Below, piece after piece: positions 56,008 to 64,000 of a DNA stretch of 64,000 nt. Below the pieces are notes generated by a model. That model ran no database searches and was not told the origin of the DNA. It was given only the letters and a program-made list of their open reading frames with translations. The stretch is from Holophaga foetida DSM 6591 (lineage in GTDB: Bacteria; Acidobacteriota; Holophagae; Holophagales; Holophagaceae), in the NCBI RefSeq assembly GCF_000242615.2, contig NZ_KI912268.1, positions 2,689,911 to 2,753,910 of the forward strand. Reading direction: 5' to 3'. Every line of letters starts with the position of its first letter. Within the stretch, counting starts at the first letter, position 1. The translations under genes and the position numbers were made by a program.

Positions 56008-57330
56008 ATGACTGATATTCACGAACTTCTGGAACAGGCCCGGCGGGGTGACGGGGGGCATACCCGGGAACTGCTCGCCTTCCTGGAGGGATTCGAAAGG
56101 ATCGTCCTGCGAGGGGCGGGGCGCTTCGGTGAGGCTTTCGGGGCGGGGCTGATCGGGCTGGGGATACCACCCGAGCGGCTCTGCTACTGGGATCTTCGGG
56201 CCGATGCGCTGGGGGCCGTGAACGGTGTCGCAGTCGCCCTCCCCTTCTCTACGGAGTTGGACCGGGCCACGAGTCTGATCATCAATTGCATTCCCAACGG
56301 GAGCCTGTCCGGCAGTGCCGGGGCTCAGGAGTTCCTGGCCGCCGGGTATGGCCACTACCTGTCTGGAATGGCGCTGTTCGAGGCCTTGATGTGCCGGATG
56401 ACGGGAGAAACCGGATTCGATCCCAGCATCTGCATGAAAACCACCATCTGTAATTGGTGCGCCTGTGAACGGCTCCCGAGCCTGTTGCGGAAACACGGCC
56501 AGGCGACCTGCCCGAACGAATTCAGCGACGAGTTGGTCTTCTCGGTTGCGACATTTGTCGTCAATCAAAAGTGCACCCTTCATTGCCAGCACTGCGGGCA
56601 GTACATCAACCACTATGGCCAGGAAGAACGCATCAATTTCCCCATGGAACGGCTCAAGACCGATATTGACCGGATCTTCGAAGCTGTGGATGGGATTGGG
56701 TACGTATCCATCATCGGCGGGGAGCCCTTTCTCCACCCCGAGCTGAGTGCCATCCTGGACCTGGTCATGGCGAAACCCAACTTCGGGGTGATCGGGGTCA
56801 CCACCAATGGGATATGCGACATCAAGGATGAGCACCTGGAGAAGCTGAGAAACGACCGGTGCCGACTCATCTTCTCCGACTATACGGCGGCCCTGTCTGA
56901 ACAGCAGCGGGCCCTGTTTGCGAGAAATATCGAGCGGGCCACCCGTGCGGGGCTGCACATTACGGTCGGTCAGCCCTTGTGGGCCACCCCTGCCTCGCTC
57001 CGGAAACTGGATCTCGAAGACAGCGTGAAGGCCGCCATGAAGTCTGGATGCCAATCCCGGCACAGCTGCAAGACCATCCAGAACGGGGTCTACTATCCCT
57101 GCTCGACCACGGCGGGCCTGGGCTCCCACCATCTTGCGGACCATTCCCTGGACTGGGTCAGGATCGATGAGGCCCGTTCAGCCCGGGAACTTCGGGAACG
57201 CATTCAAACGGTGGACCAGCGGGCTTTCTACGAAAGCTGTGATCATTGCGGTGAGGGGGGGGAGATGCTTCAGTTCGCCGGGGAACAGGGCTTCTGTGAA
57301 CGCTACCGCCACATTGGTGGCCCCCTGTGA
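56008..57330 (+). CDS. 440-residue radical SAM protein with N-terminal Rossmann-like domain, copy B
   Basis: Exactly 440 residues, as copy A. N-terminal GAGRFGEAFGAGLIGLG, cluster C142, C148, C151, C153 (ICMKTTICNWCACERL), radical SAM C189, C193, C196 (CTLHCQHC), GGEP 238-241, C365, C411 and C414 at matching positions; C348 and C354 replace C350. Sequence identity is otherwise moderate, so the two copies are ancient duplicates with preserved geometry. 14 nt from the preceding methyltransferase. Confidence 0.82.
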   Translation: MTDIHELLEQARRGDGGHTRELLAFLEGFERIVLRGAGRFGEAFGAGLIGLGIPPERLCYWDLRADALGAVNGVAVALPFSTELDRATSLIINCIPNGSLSGSAGAQEFLAAGYGHYLSGMALFEALMCRMTGETGFDPSICMKTTICNWCACERLPSLLRKHGQATCPNEFSDELVFSVATFVVNQKCTLHCQHCGQYINHYGQEERINFPMERLKTDIDRIFEAVDGIGYVSIIGGEPFLHPELSAILDLVMAKPNFGVIGVTTNGICDIKDEHLEKLRNDRCRLIFSDYTAALSEQQRALFARNIERATRAGLHITVGQPLWATPASLRKLDLEDSVKAAMKSGCQSRHSCKTIQNGVYYPCSTTAGLGSHHLADHSLDWVRIDEARSARELRERIQTVDQRAFYESCDHCGEGGEMLQFAGEQGFCERYRHIGGPL

Positions 57331-57382
57331 ACGGGCCCGACCAAGGCACCAGGATTTTCACTTTTCGAAAGCATGGTTTCCC

Positions 57383-58489
57383 ATGACCGCGACCGAACCC
57401 GAACTTCCGGAGGCCGACCTCCGCCATATCCTGTCCCATGGCATGGGGGCTTGGCAGGAGCTCCGGGGCAAGCGGCTTTTCGTCACCGGGGGAACCGGAT
57501 TCTTCGGGAGCTGGATCCTGGAGAGTCTGCTCTTTTTGAACCGCCACCTCTCGCTCGGGGCTTCGGCCCTGGTGTTGACGCGGGATCCCGAGAGCTTCCG
57601 TGAGAGGTACCCTCATCTGGCGAAGGATCCGGCCATTGCGTTGTGGGCGGGGGACGTCAAGACCTTTGCCTTTCCCGAGGGCACCTTCGATCTCCTCATC
57701 CATGCCGCGACCACCAATGCCCGGGAAACCTTCTGTGGTGAGGCTCCGTTGGCCAAGTACGATACCTTGGCCCTCGGCACGCGGAGGGTTCTCGATTTCG
57801 CCGTCCAGTGTGGGGTGCGGCGCATGCTTTTCACGAGTTCGGGCGTGGTCTACGGAGCCCAGCCCGCAAACCTGGAGTGCATCCCGGAGGATTACGCCGG
57901 GGGGCCCGTTCCTGGGTATGCGCAGAGGGCTCTGGCGGAGGGCAAGCGGGCTGCCGAGTTCCTCTTCAGCACTGTGGGGGAAACCCATGGGATCACAGCA
58001 ACCATTGCGAGATGCTTCAGCTTTGTGGGGCCGAGGCTCCCCCTGGACCTTCACTACGCCATAGGGAATTTCATCCGGGATGCCCTGGGTGGCGGCCCCC
58101 TCGTCGTCCAGGGGGATGGCACGGCGGCGAGGGCTTTCCTCCATGCCGCGGATCTCTGTGTGTGGCTCTGGACGATCCTTCTGAAGGGGGAGCCCGGCTC
58201 GATCTACAACGTCGGCTCCGAGGATGCACTGAGCATCGGTCAGCTCGCCCGCATGGTCTCGGCCTGCGCTCCACTAAGGCCGGAGGTCCACATTCTTGGA
58301 ACCCCCACTTCCGGCAGGCCCCCGGAGCGGTACGTCCCCTCAGTCGTGAAGGCCAGGACCGAACTGGGGCTGGAGGTGTGGATCAGCCTGGAGGAGGCTG
58401 TCCGCCGAACGCTCGCGTTCCACGCGGGACTGCTTGACTATGCTGCCGCTCCCAGGGATGCTGGCACACCCGATCCCCTTCCCCATTAA
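57383..58489 (+). CDS. NAD-dependent epimerase/dehydratase-like protein with shifted catalytic Tyr
   Basis: 368 residues from ATG 57383; the frame is open far upstream to 57134, but that part overlaps the previous gene. Rossmann motif GGTGFFGSW (36-44), TSSGVVYG, and the nucleotide-sugar SDR body. Where YxxxK is expected, the sequence is A-L184-A-E-G-K188, so the active-site Tyr position holds Leu; a Tyr occurs 9 residues before the Lys (Y179). It may be inactive or use another Tyr. Its context suggests nucleotide-sugar remodelling. Confidence 0.75.
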   Translation: MTATEPELPEADLRHILSHGMGAWQELRGKRLFVTGGTGFFGSWILESLLFLNRHLSLGASALVLTRDPESFRERYPHLAKDPAIALWAGDVKTFAFPEGTFDLLIHAATTNARETFCGEAPLAKYDTLALGTRRVLDFAVQCGVRRMLFTSSGVVYGAQPANLECIPEDYAGGPVPGYAQRALAEGKRAAEFLFSTVGETHGITATIARCFSFVGPRLPLDLHYAIGNFIRDALGGGPLVVQGDGTAARAFLHAADLCVWLWTILLKGEPGSIYNVGSEDALSIGQLARMVSACAPLRPEVHILGTPTSGRPPERYVPSVVKARTELGLEVWISLEEAVRRTLAFHAGLLDYAAAPRDAGTPDPLPH

Positions 58490-58500
58490 AAGAGCTGGCT

Positions 58501-60366
58501 ATGCATTCACGCCCGAGAATCTCCCTCTGTATTCCCACCTGTAACCGATCGCGCTTCCTGGCACAGGCCCTTGAAAGTGCCATCCGGGAGGCCTCTGCCC
58601 ACCCGATGGGAACGGTGGAAGTGCTTGTTTCGGATAACGCCTCCACCGATGACACCCCTGAGCTTATCGCCCGCTTCAAGGCGGCATGGCCTGAGCTCCG
58701 TGCCTTCCGCAATGAGCAGAATCTCGGGTTTGACCTCAACTATCTGAGGTGTGTGGAAGAGGCCCAGGGCGAGTATGTCTGGGTGTTCGGCGATGATGAT
58801 GTTCTCCTGCCCCAGAGCGTCGGCAAGGTGTTGGGTGAAATCGATGGCGGTGCCGATGTCTGCCTCGGCCTAGCCGAGGCGTGCGACAACGACTTGAATC
58901 CCATGATCACCCTGCCCTGGTTCCTGGATGCGGATCCGCCACGGGTCTGGCACCTGGAGGGCCGCGAAGACAGGATCGCCTACTTCAACGCCTGCGCGCG
59001 CAATGCGGGGGTCTTCGCTTTCATCAGCGTGACCATCTTCCAGCGGGACCGGTTTCTTTCCCACCGCCCAAGCATCCAGACCGCCGTCAGATCGGGGTAC
59101 GTGCACCTCTGGGGCATGATGGAATTCATCCGGCAACCGACCGCTCTTCACTATCTTCCAGAGGCTCTCGTCCGGAACCGAATGAGTGATCTGCACGCGG
59201 ATTCACTTGCCGCGACGGACCTGTACGCCCGCTTGATGAATGACCTCCGCGTCTGGTGCTGGGTCGCTGACCTGCTTCTGGAAGACGAAGAGATCAAGGA
59301 TGCCTTTGTCCGCGTGGTGGGCCGCAACCACCACAACACGATCCTGCCCTGTTTGCGCCAGCATGCGCACACTGAGGCCGAATGGCAGGAGGCCACGCCC
59401 TTCTTGCAGCGCGCCGGGTTCTCCCCCCTCCGCATCGCCGCCACCGGCTTTGGCTTCCAGTATTTCCAGGGGCAGCGCCAGCCTTCACCAACTCTTGCTC
59501 CCGGCTCCCTTTGCCTGGCCGACCTGCCCCTGGTGGCCCGAGGCGCTCGTCTCACGGCCGTCCTGGCCCTGGGGGGGCTCCAGGAACTCCTGGCCGGGGC
59601 GGGCTTGCTGGCCGCACTCAGGGCCCAGAAGGGGGCGGATCGGATTGTGGTCTTATGCCGACCTGAGACTGCCGCCCTGCTGGAGGGCTTTGGCGTTATT
59701 CCCGTGGAGGCACAGAGCTACCTTGCGGACGAGAGCTACAGGGAACTCCTTACAGCACCCTTGAAGGAACAGCCCCTCGATCTGCTCGTGAACCTGGACT
59801 CCGAGCGGGGCGTTGTGGGCGATGATCTCTGCGCCACCCTTCAGCCCCCAGGTGCCCTTGCCTTTTGCCTGCCGGAGCGAGATCAGAGTCCGGAGCTGGT
59901 CAAGGCCCTGAACGAGGCATACACCTGTCTCCTTCCTCAAGGTGATGGCGTCGAAGGTCTTCGTAAGGCCCTGGACCTGCCGCATGCCGAACCTGCTCTC
60001 TGGCCTTCGGAATCCGCCCGGGAGCAGACCCGAGCGTTCCTGATGCAGTTCGGCTGGGAACCCGCAACGACGATGGGGATTCTGCTGGATCACCCCGCGA
60101 TTGCCGAGGATCCCTCCTTTCAGGCTGCCTTTGCCCAGGCGCAAAAGGATGGGTGGACCTTTGTCGGCATTGGGGGGAAGGGCAGCCAGCAACTTCTGGC
60201 TGGTCTCTGCGACCCCCTTGAAGGCCGTGCTTTGAATCTGGCTGGAGTCCTGAATCTGGGCCTGATGGGGGCGATGTTCCAGCACTGCGGGGCCTTCATC
60301 GGAGGAACACCCCTGCTCCGGGACATGGCCCGGCTATGCGGCTGTATTCCCTGGTGTGCGGAATGA
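58501..60366 (+). CDS. GT2 glycosyltransferase fused to GT9-like domain
   Basis: 621 residues. N-terminal GT2 domain (about 1-280) with CIPTCNRSRFLAQALESAI, SDNASTDDTPELI and FGDDDVLLPQ. The C-terminal half (about 340-621) resembles heptosyltransferase-type GT9 folds (LLALRAQKGADRIVVLCRP, WTFVGIGGKGSQQLLAGL, CGAFIGGTPLLRDMARLCG). Such fusions could transfer two sugars in one polypeptide. The last gene of the plus-strand operon; it is separated by 24 nt from the convergent TPP gene. Confidence 0.75.
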   Translation: MHSRPRISLCIPTCNRSRFLAQALESAIREASAHPMGTVEVLVSDNASTDDTPELIARFKAAWPELRAFRNEQNLGFDLNYLRCVEEAQGEYVWVFGDDDVLLPQSVGKVLGEIDGGADVCLGLAEACDNDLNPMITLPWFLDADPPRVWHLEGREDRIAYFNACARNAGVFAFISVTIFQRDRFLSHRPSIQTAVRSGYVHLWGMMEFIRQPTALHYLPEALVRNRMSDLHADSLAATDLYARLMNDLRVWCWVADLLLEDEEIKDAFVRVVGRNHHNTILPCLRQHAHTEAEWQEATPFLQRAGFSPLRIAATGFGFQYFQGQRQPSPTLAPGSLCLADLPLVARGARLTAVLALGGLQELLAGAGLLAALRAQKGADRIVVLCRPETAALLEGFGVIPVEAQSYLADESYRELLTAPLKEQPLDLLVNLDSERGVVGDDLCATLQPPGALAFCLPERDQSPELVKALNEAYTCLLPQGDGVEGLRKALDLPHAEPALWPSESAREQTRAFLMQFGWEPATTMGILLDHPAIAEDPSFQAAFAQAQKDGWTFVGIGGKGSQQLLAGLCDPLEGRALNLAGVLNLGLMGAMFQHCGAFIGGTPLLRDMARLCGCIPWCAE

Positions 60367-60390
60367 GGGCAGGTTTGGTGCCGCACCCCA

Positions 60391-62178
60391 CTACGCTTTC
60401 ACCTCGGGGTTGAAGAGGTTCGCCCGTAACTCTTCCCTATCCAGCAGCGGGAACATATCCTCCATGGGTCGCGAGCCCATGCTGCCGTCCGCCTTCTGGT
60501 AGCTGGTGACCCGGGGCAGGGTAGGCTGGTCCGGGTCGAGCCTCACTTCGCACACGCAGGGCCCGGATTCTGCGAGGATGGCTTGGACCCTCTCCCGGAT
60601 GCCCTTGTGCGTTTCCAGGCGCGCCGTCCTCATCCCGTAGGCCTTGGCGACCTCCAGGGTGTTGGGGAGCGTCAGGCCCGAACCGGCATCACTGGCCACC
60701 AGTCGGCCATTGAAATGGGCTCTCTGGCTTGACCGGATGGATCCATAGCCCTGGTTGTCGAGGACGAAGAATGTGATGGGCAGGCCCAGCCTGTGGATGA
60801 CTTCCAGTTCCTGGATGTTCATCTGGAAGCCACCGTCGCCATCGATGCAGACCGTGCGTTTCCCGCCTGAAGCCACGCAGGCGCCCAGTGCAGCCGGAAT
60901 GCCGAAGCCCATGGGGCCGAGGCCCTGGCTGTTCAGCATGCGCAGGCCGTTTGGCACCCGAAGCGCCTGGCAGGTCAGTTCACTGGCCTGGCCGGAGGAG
61001 CCGGGGACCAGGAGATCGCCTTCATGGAGGCACTCTGAAAGGACTTCAATCAGGACATAGGCATCCACATGATCGGTGGGCGCCCAGTATTCGGGCTTCA
61101 GGACTGGGTATCGCTCCTTCCAGGTTCTCACCTGCTGGAGCCACTGGGTGCGCGGCGGCATGGGGTGGTCTGGAAGCAGTTTCCGAAGGGATCGGATGAA
61201 GGGACCCGCATCCATACACAAGGCCATCTCCAGGGGCATCTTCAGCTTCCGCAGTTCCGCTTCATCAATGTCCACCACGATCTTTTTGGCGCCCCTCGCA
61301 AATAGTTCATGCATATAGGCCGTCTGCCCGAGGTCCAGCCTCGCCCCGAGCACCAGCAGTACATCGCTGTTCTGCTGGGTGAAGTTTGCAGCGCGCTGGC
61401 CTGAACCCCCGGGCCTTCCCGCAAAAAGCGGGTGCTCCTCCGGCATGAAGTCGGCGGCCTTCCAGGTGGTGAGTATTGGGATCCGCGCCTCTCCGGCAAA
61501 GGTGAGGAAGTCCTCGACTGCTCCCGAGAGCCTGACGCCATTGCCCACCAGGATCGCCGGGCGCTCGGCCCTGGATAGCAGGTTTAAGGTTTGATGGGCC
61601 GCTTCTGCAGGATCGGTGTCTGGGACGGCCTCCGGTTCCCATGGACGCAGGGTGTCAGGATCGACTTCCGCGGCCTGGACATCCAGTGGGATGTCGATCC
61701 ATACCGGGCCCGGACGGCCATTACGGGCCCGGTGGATGGCCTGATCCAGGTGGTAGCGGATGTCCTCTGGGTTCTCGACGGTCACGGCGTACTTGGTGAT
61801 GGAGGAGACGATGGAGACGATATCGATCTCCTGGAAGCCCATCTGCCGCAGGCCGGTATTTTTCTTCAAGTCGGCCCGTTTCACCTGGCCCGAGATGAAG
61901 ATGCATGGCGTTGAGTCCTGGAATGCTGCGGCCACGCCGGTGATGGCATTTGTGCCTCCCGGCCCGGTGGTCACAAGCCCGGCTCCGAATCCCCGGACCT
62001 GGGCGTAGGCATCCACGGCAACGGCCGTGCCCTGTTCGTGGAGGTTGCAGATGTAGCGGAGCCTGGGATGGCTGCCCAGGGAATCCACCAGATGCATGCA
62101 GCCGCCCCCGGGCAGCATGAAGACATCCTCTACACCTTCGTCAGCGATGCGGTCCCAGACATAATCAGAAAGCTTCAC
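60391..62178 (-). CDS. thiamine-diphosphate-dependent enzyme (acetolactate-synthase-like, possible YerE-type)
   Basis: 595 residues with the three ThDP domains: N-terminal catalytic Glu48 in NLHEQGT, a central acceptor domain (AERPAILVGNGVRLSGAVE), and C-terminal GDGGFQMNIQELEVIHRLG with the GDG...N ThDP/Mg site. Overall similar to acetolactate synthase large subunit. In a cluster with rfbF-rfbG-rfbH, a ThDP flavoenzyme of this kind (YerE) adds a two-carbon unit from pyruvate to C4 of CDP-4-keto-3,6-dideoxyglucose for yersiniose. That assignment is inferred from the neighbourhood; an ordinary acetolactate or carboligase role is possible. Confidence 0.8.
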   Translation of the reverse strand: MKLSDYVWDRIADEGVEDVFMLPGGGCMHLVDSLGSHPRLRYICNLHEQGTAVAVDAYAQVRGFGAGLVTTGPGGTNAITGVAAAFQDSTPCIFISGQVKRADLKKNTGLRQMGFQEIDIVSIVSSITKYAVTVENPEDIRYHLDQAIHRARNGRPGPVWIDIPLDVQAAEVDPDTLRPWEPEAVPDTDPAEAAHQTLNLLSRAERPAILVGNGVRLSGAVEDFLTFAGEARIPILTTWKAADFMPEEHPLFAGRPGGSGQRAANFTQQNSDVLLVLGARLDLGQTAYMHELFARGAKKIVVDIDEAELRKLKMPLEMALCMDAGPFIRSLRKLLPDHPMPPRTQWLQQVRTWKERYPVLKPEYWAPTDHVDAYVLIEVLSECLHEGDLLVPGSSGQASELTCQALRVPNGLRMLNSQGLGPMGFGIPAALGACVASGGKRTVCIDGDGGFQMNIQELEVIHRLGLPITFFVLDNQGYGSIRSSQRAHFNGRLVASDAGSGLTLPNTLEVAKAYGMRTARLETHKGIRERVQAILAESGPCVCEVRLDPDQPTLPRVTSYQKADGSMGSRPMEDMFPLLDREELRANLFNPEVKA

Positions 62179-62182
62179 GAGA

Positions 62183-63691
62183 TCATCCGAAGAAGTAGGT
62201 CAACTGGGTTTTGCGGTTGGGGTTCCGGGTGATCGTGGGATCCGTGTAGAAAGAATCATCCCTGAAATGGGTGGAACTGATCTCCTCGATGATGGCCCCC
62301 TCCTCGGTCCAGAACGCATGCTTCACGCCACGTTCTACGGTAAGGACCTCGCCAGCCCCCAGGATGCGATCGGCGCCGTCCAGGCGCACGTGGAGGGAGC
62401 CATGGAGCACATGGAAGGTCTCCTCCTTCTGCTGGTGATACTGCTCTGGATGGCACTGGCCTGGGAGCATTGCGATCAGCTTCTTGCAGTAGGCGCGGTT
62501 GACAATGTTGACGATGGTGGCGCCCGTTTCCTCGAAGCGATCCAGCCCGTAATGGTGGCTGATCTCCACCTCGGCGTGGGCCGAAACCACCGTGTGACTC
62601 TCCTGGAAGAAGCTGCGGACGCGTTGGACGATCTGATAGACCCGCTCCCGGTTGTCGATTCTGTGGAACTTCTCCCGAAGGGCTGGCGCATGCTCGGGGA
62701 TGGGTTCCAGCGCGATGAACTCGGTGTACTTGGAGAGGTCATTCGCGGTGATCTGTCCGTCTGTCGTGGGGATGGCGAGGAGGGAGGAGGATAGTTCCAG
62801 GCGTTCCCCTTCCTTCAGTGGACGATTGAGGAATACTCCACGCCGCAGGGCCTGCAGGCTCTTCAACTCCTCCGTGGAGGGTTCATAGCGGTTTTCTGGG
62901 GAGCCCAGCGCTTCCAGTGCTTCCTCGGCGGCCCTGAGCCAGCGGGTGATCTGTTCAGGGCCTGCCGAATAGGCATTCAGGGGCCATTGGGGAGTGGGGA
63001 GGCCTACATGCTTTTCCAGTACGGAGACGCCCTTTGCCAGGGCTATCTGGATCGGGAGAGTGTTATCCGGGGCCTCGTGGGTGGAGAATCCGATGGGGTG
63101 GCTGGGATAGCGGGAGCGCAGAAGGTCGATCTGGTGGAGTTGCAGGCGGGGTGCGGGTGTCGGGTACTCGGCAACGCAATGGAGGATGCTCAGGTTGCGA
63201 TTCCGGTGTTCGAAAAAGCTGACGACGCGGTCCAGCAGGTCAAGGTCCGATCCGGCGGTGGAAGCGATGATCGGCAGCTTGGAGATGCCCATACGTTCCA
63301 TCAGGGGCCAGTCCCCCAGGGAGCAGCTGGCGATCTTGAGGAAGTCGAATCCGTGGGCCTCAATAAGGTCAACGGAGCGCTCATCGAAGGGCGTGCACAC
63401 CGCCAGGAAACCATGCTCCCGCAGGGCGTTCCGGAGGCGGAGGAAGTCATCTTCGCTGAGGCGGGTCTCCTCAAAGCGCTTCACGAACTTGATGTCAGCC
63501 CGTCCCTGGAAGCTGGGATGGATGAAGGTGTCCAGGTGCCGATACTGGAGCTTGAAGGCGAAGTCGAAGTGCTGGCGGAAAGGCGCTACGCAATCCGCGA
63601 AGCTGGCCAGGGTCCGGAGACCGTGATCAAGGCTTCCCATATGGTTGTTGGCCATCTCAAAGATGATGAGGGGCTTCAGAGGCTGGATCAT
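62183..63691 (-). CDS. NeuB-type sialic/ulosonic acid synthase fused to a cupin
   Basis: 502 residues. TIM-barrel NeuB/SpsE core (about 1-275: FEMANNHMGS, FDFAFKLQYR, VCTPFDE, KIASCSLGDWPL, STAGS, ILHCVAEYPTP, GFSTHEAPDNT, LEKHVGL), then an AFP/SAF-like segment (RRGVFLNRPLKEGERLELS, about 285-345), then a cupin (about 385-500, HPEQYHQQKEETFHVLHGS and ILGAGEVLTVERGVKHAFW). Condenses PEP with a hexosamine derivative to a nonulosonic acid. Starts 4 nt upstream of, and reads into, the ThDP gene as one operon. Confidence 0.87.
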   Translation of the reverse strand: MIQPLKPLIIFEMANNHMGSLDHGLRTLASFADCVAPFRQHFDFAFKLQYRHLDTFIHPSFQGRADIKFVKRFEETRLSEDDFLRLRNALREHGFLAVCTPFDERSVDLIEAHGFDFLKIASCSLGDWPLMERMGISKLPIIASTAGSDLDLLDRVVSFFEHRNRNLSILHCVAEYPTPAPRLQLHQIDLLRSRYPSHPIGFSTHEAPDNTLPIQIALAKGVSVLEKHVGLPTPQWPLNAYSAGPEQITRWLRAAEEALEALGSPENRYEPSTEELKSLQALRRGVFLNRPLKEGERLELSSSLLAIPTTDGQITANDLSKYTEFIALEPIPEHAPALREKFHRIDNRERVYQIVQRVRSFFQESHTVVSAHAEVEISHHYGLDRFEETGATIVNIVNRAYCKKLIAMLPGQCHPEQYHQQKEETFHVLHGSLHVRLDGADRILGAGEVLTVERGVKHAFWTEEGAIIEEISSTHFRDDSFYTDPTITRNPNRKTQLTYFFG

Positions 63692-63754
63692 CGCGGGTAA
63701 TCTCCGATCAAGGTATCCACTCGGCGAAGGCGCCGCACTAAATGGGAGTCTGGA

Positions 63755-64000
63755 GTGTCACTTGAAAAGCATACTCGCGCGGCAGGAGCGGGCCTTCCGG
63801 AATCCTGGGAGAAGGCTGCGCGGAAAGTCAAACTGGTGCTTACAGATGTGGACGGCGTCCTGACGAGTTCCCATGTGATCTATGACGATCGGGGCGTGCG
63901 CCTGCGGGCTTTCAGTACCCGGGATGGGGCCGCTATCCAATGGTTGTCCAGGAGTGGCATCCCTGTGGGATTCATTTCAGCCCTGGACGACCCGAGTACG
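63755..64000 (+). CDS. KdsC-like HAD phosphatase, 5' part
   Basis: Starts at GTG 63755, with GGGAG 6 nt upstream; the frame runs off the window after 82 codons. The KdsC/HAD signature DVDGVLT (TDVDGVLTSS) and the following DDRGVRLRAFSTRDGAAIQW match 3-deoxy-D-manno-octulosonate 8-phosphate or related acylneuraminate 9-phosphate phosphatases. It is divergent from the NeuB-cupin gene (63 nt between starts), which suggests a shared control region for an ulosonic acid pathway. Confidence 0.8.
   Translation, partial: MSLEKHTRAAGAGLPESWEKAARKVKLVLTDVDGVLTSSHVIYDDRGVRLRAFSTRDGAAIQWLSRSGIPVGFISALDDPST

Overview
This window is GC-rich, densely coded bacterial chromosome. No rRNA, tRNA or CRISPR array was seen. 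An MglA-type GTPase, PilZ and FHA regulators, a uppS-cdsA-dxr-rseP envelope operon, LPS-type sugar genes and a LolA-like protein suggest a diderm environmental bacterium. The gene mix would fit Acidobacteriota of the Holophaga/Geothrix kind, but that is an impression, not a test.

Layout. 1-1498: remnant of an IS91-type transposase next to a creD gene that has lost its 5' part. 1543-9804 (minus): a run of secreted or surface genes: a small signal-peptide protein, a GNAT acetyltransferase, a small DUF6916-like protein, three tandem phage-tail-collar (MdpB-like) proteins, a giant beta-helix protein with eight 78-residue repeats (frameshifted), and a seven-bladed Kelch-type lipoprotein. 10156-12727: hflX and a PilZ/pseudo-receiver protein. 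12909-20852: a type I restriction-modification locus, hsdM-hsdS-(AlbA_2 ATPase)-hsdR. 20864-26878 (minus): uppS-cdsA-dxr-rseP-cyclophilin-lpd. 27012-33374: an MglA GTPase fused to PAS, degenerate kinase and receiver domains, a secreted dipeptidyl peptidase III, a CAP-domain protein and an ArnC-like glycosyltransferase. 33375-33927: a gene-free, strongly palindromic segment bounded by a 25-bp inverted repeat. 33928-36755 (minus): a TrpC-like protein with changed active site and a basic repeat tail, eno and an ftsB-like gene. 36977-38392: upp and a hicAB toxin-antitoxin pair. 38475-44651 (minus): a seven-gene run (TPR, CPBP protease, YycJ-like, LolA-like, FHA, TPR, RDD).

44816-64000 is a surface-polysaccharide island. 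rfbF-rfbG-rfbH make CDP-4-keto-3,6-dideoxyglucose. They are followed, mostly with overlapping stops and starts, by two zinc-ribbon methyltransferases, four radical SAM proteins, glycosyltransferases (one tandem GT2, one GT2 fused to a GT9-like domain) and an epimerase-like protein. Convergent to these are a NeuB-cupin fusion and a TPP-dependent carboligase; a KdsC-like phosphatase diverges and runs off the window. The TPP enzyme next to rfbFGH suggests a two-carbon-branched (yersiniose-like) sugar, and the NeuB/KdsC pair a nonulosonic or ulosonic acid.

The most unusual items are a pair of 440-residue radical SAM paralogues (Rossmann-like domain, Cx5Cx2CxC, radical SAM, C-terminal cysteines), the TrpC-like pseudoenzyme with a histone-H1-like tail, the MglA-kinase-receiver fusion, and the collar-protein surface locus.
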